Below the pieces are notes generated by a model, which was given only the letters and a program-made list of their open reading frames with translations, did no database searches and was not told the origin of the DNA. Below, piece by piece: positions 5,016 to 6,031 of a stretch of DNA of 6,031 nt (the stretch's first letter is position 1; each line of letters opens with the position of its first letter). The stretch spans positions 1 to 6,031 of the forward strand of contig CAZIWA010000200.1 of the NCBI GenBank assembly GCA_964542875.1. The letters run 5' to 3'. The translations under genes and the position numbers were made by a program. Source of the DNA: CAZGOM01 sp964542875 (GTDB taxonomy: Bacteria > Planctomycetota > Phycisphaerae > Phycisphaerales > Phycisphaeraceae).

Positions 5016-6031
5016 TCACCCTTCCAAAACCTTCGACAAAGACTCCGCCCGTGTCTGGATCCACTTGATCTTCCGCTCCAGCATCCCCAGAAATTCCACC
5101 CCGTCCATCCGCGCAAAATGACCCGTATTGGCAATCGGGATCGCGCTCTCGGCGATCAACGCCTCGATCATCAGCCACGGCACCGCGCGCAGTTCCGCGC
5201 GCGTCAACATACAGTCCGGCACCGCGTCATACGCACGCAAAAACCGCTTGAACCGGGATTCATCAATGTAATCCGGCCATTTCGACACATCTTCCCCGCC
5301 GGAAATCATCGAAAACTGCAGCGCCCCGTTGGCGATGTCGATGATCCTCGGCATGAACCTCGCCGTGTCGTAATCGATCACCGCCACCACGCGCGAGCCC
5401 CGGTAAAGCATGTTCCCCGGGTGCCAGTCCGAGTGCACGATCTGTTGCGGCCACTCCGGCAGCCCCAGTTCGTTCACCTTCTGGCCCGCTTCGTTGTAGC
5501 TGCGTTCCACGAACTCAAACAACCCTTGCAGCCGGGCCTTTTCCTGCTGAAACCTGGGGTGCAGCTTCTCCATCGTGATGGGCATCTGCTTCACGCACTG
5601 CTGCACGAATTTTGCGTTGTGGTACGACCCCTGCGCCGATTGGAACTCCGATTGGAAGTCCAAAAGCAGCTTGTGGAACAGCGCCAGGATCTTCCCGGAG
5701 TCCGCCGTCGCTTCCAGTGAAATGTCGTAAGGCGTTCCCTTGATGAACTCAAACAGCTCGTAAATCTGCCCTTTAAGCTGCAGCATCGAGTTGTTTTCAC
5801 GCCGCGTCCCGATCAAATGCGGCAGCGGAAACTGCTTCTCCGCCAAAAACAATTGGATTCCATGGCAAAACGCCACCTTCTCAGGCGAATCTTTCCCCGG
5901 CTGCCTCCGCTTAAGCAGATACAACCCCGTGTCCGTCCTCAGCGCCAGCTTCGGCGCTTTGCGCGAACCACGCGGAAATTCCTGGATCGCCTCGATCGTC
6001 CCGATGTTGTAATGGCTCAGCACAATCGAAA
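5016..6031 (-). CDS. phosphotransferase, APH/choline-kinase fold (5' partial)
   Basis: At least 338 codons; 335 residues counted from an internal GTG at 6021-6023. No stop lies between that GTG and the right edge (preceding codons ATT, TCG), and the text around it reads SIVLSHYNIG, so the true start is probably outside the window. Features of the aminoglycoside phosphotransferase-like kinase fold: nucleotide-binding lysine candidate K38 in LYLLKRR; hinge-like YELFEFIKGTPY at 88-99; catalytic loop HSDWHPGN at 197-204 with D199 as base and N204 as metal ligand; metal-binding D217 (or D219) in AVIDYD. The family phosphorylates small molecules such as homoserine, choline, methylthioribose or antibiotics, or sometimes proteins; the substrate cannot be read from the sequence. 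No signal peptide is visible, so a cytosolic enzyme is expected. Nothing adjacent suggests an antibiotic-resistance role. The stop codon is TGA at 5016-5018. Confidence 0.85.
   Translation of the reverse strand, partial: SIVLSHYNIGTIEAIQEFPRGSRKAPKLALRTDTGLYLLKRRQPGKDSPEKVAFCHGIQLFLAEKQFPLPHLIGTRRENNSMLQLKGQIYELFEFIKGTPYDISLEATADSGKILALFHKLLLDFQSEFQSAQGSYHNAKFVQQCVKQMPITMEKLHPRFQQEKARLQGLFEFVERSYNEAGQKVNELGLPEWPQQIVHSDWHPGNMLYRGSRVVAVIDYDTARFMPRIIDIANGALQFSMISGGEDVSKWPDYIDESRFKRFLRAYDAVPDCMLTRAELRAVPWLMIEALIAESAIPIANTGHFARMDGVEFLGMLERKIKWIQTRAESLSKVLEG

Noticed and set aside
5016..6031. Aminoglycoside-resistance gene
   Set aside because: Only the general kinase-fold motifs are shared. There is no resistance context or mobile element, and the N-terminal signature resembles housekeeping-type phosphotransferases.

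Overview
The window reads as a stretch of chromosome from a large-genome, moderately GC-rich bacterium. The best fit is Planctomycetota, perhaps the Phycisphaerae. That is an inference from three things: a many-ribbon Ala/Pro-rich zinc-ribbon protein, a secreted HEAT-like plus PDZ protein, and a phosphotransferase with an N-terminal LSHYNIG...EFPRGSRKAPK signature. Verrucomicrobiota or Lentisphaerota cannot be excluded.

All three genes I can support lie on the minus strand, so transcription runs right to left. From the right: a phosphotransferase of the APH/choline-kinase fold (5016 to the right edge, 5' end outside the window); a 259-bp gap; a 231-residue exported PDZ-domain protein (4061-4756); a 451-bp gap; a roughly 1,100-residue protein with six identically spaced Cys4 zinc ribbons joined by disordered Ala/Pro linkers (211-3609); and 210 bp of non-coding sequence up to the left edge. 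The gaps are too wide for a tight operon, and nothing in the protein sequences ties the three genes to one pathway.

The non-coding DNA is unusually structured. Each of the three stop codons is followed within 1 to 17 bases by a short degenerate tandem array with a period of exactly 7 bp, and each array has a different consensus: AAYTCRT after the zinc-ribbon gene, RCGRRRC after the PDZ gene, GACCCNA after the phosphotransferase gene. The gaps also hold several palindromes: an 11-bp perfect hairpin (3914-3944), a 10-base-arm hairpin with one mismatch (3837-3860), a hairpin in the leader of the PDZ gene (4775-4801), and at the left edge a set of mutually exclusive stems. None has a convincing U-tract. 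They look more like dispersed repeats or RNA processing/regulatory structures than classical intrinsic terminators.

I see no tRNA, rRNA, CRISPR array, insertion sequence or transposase.
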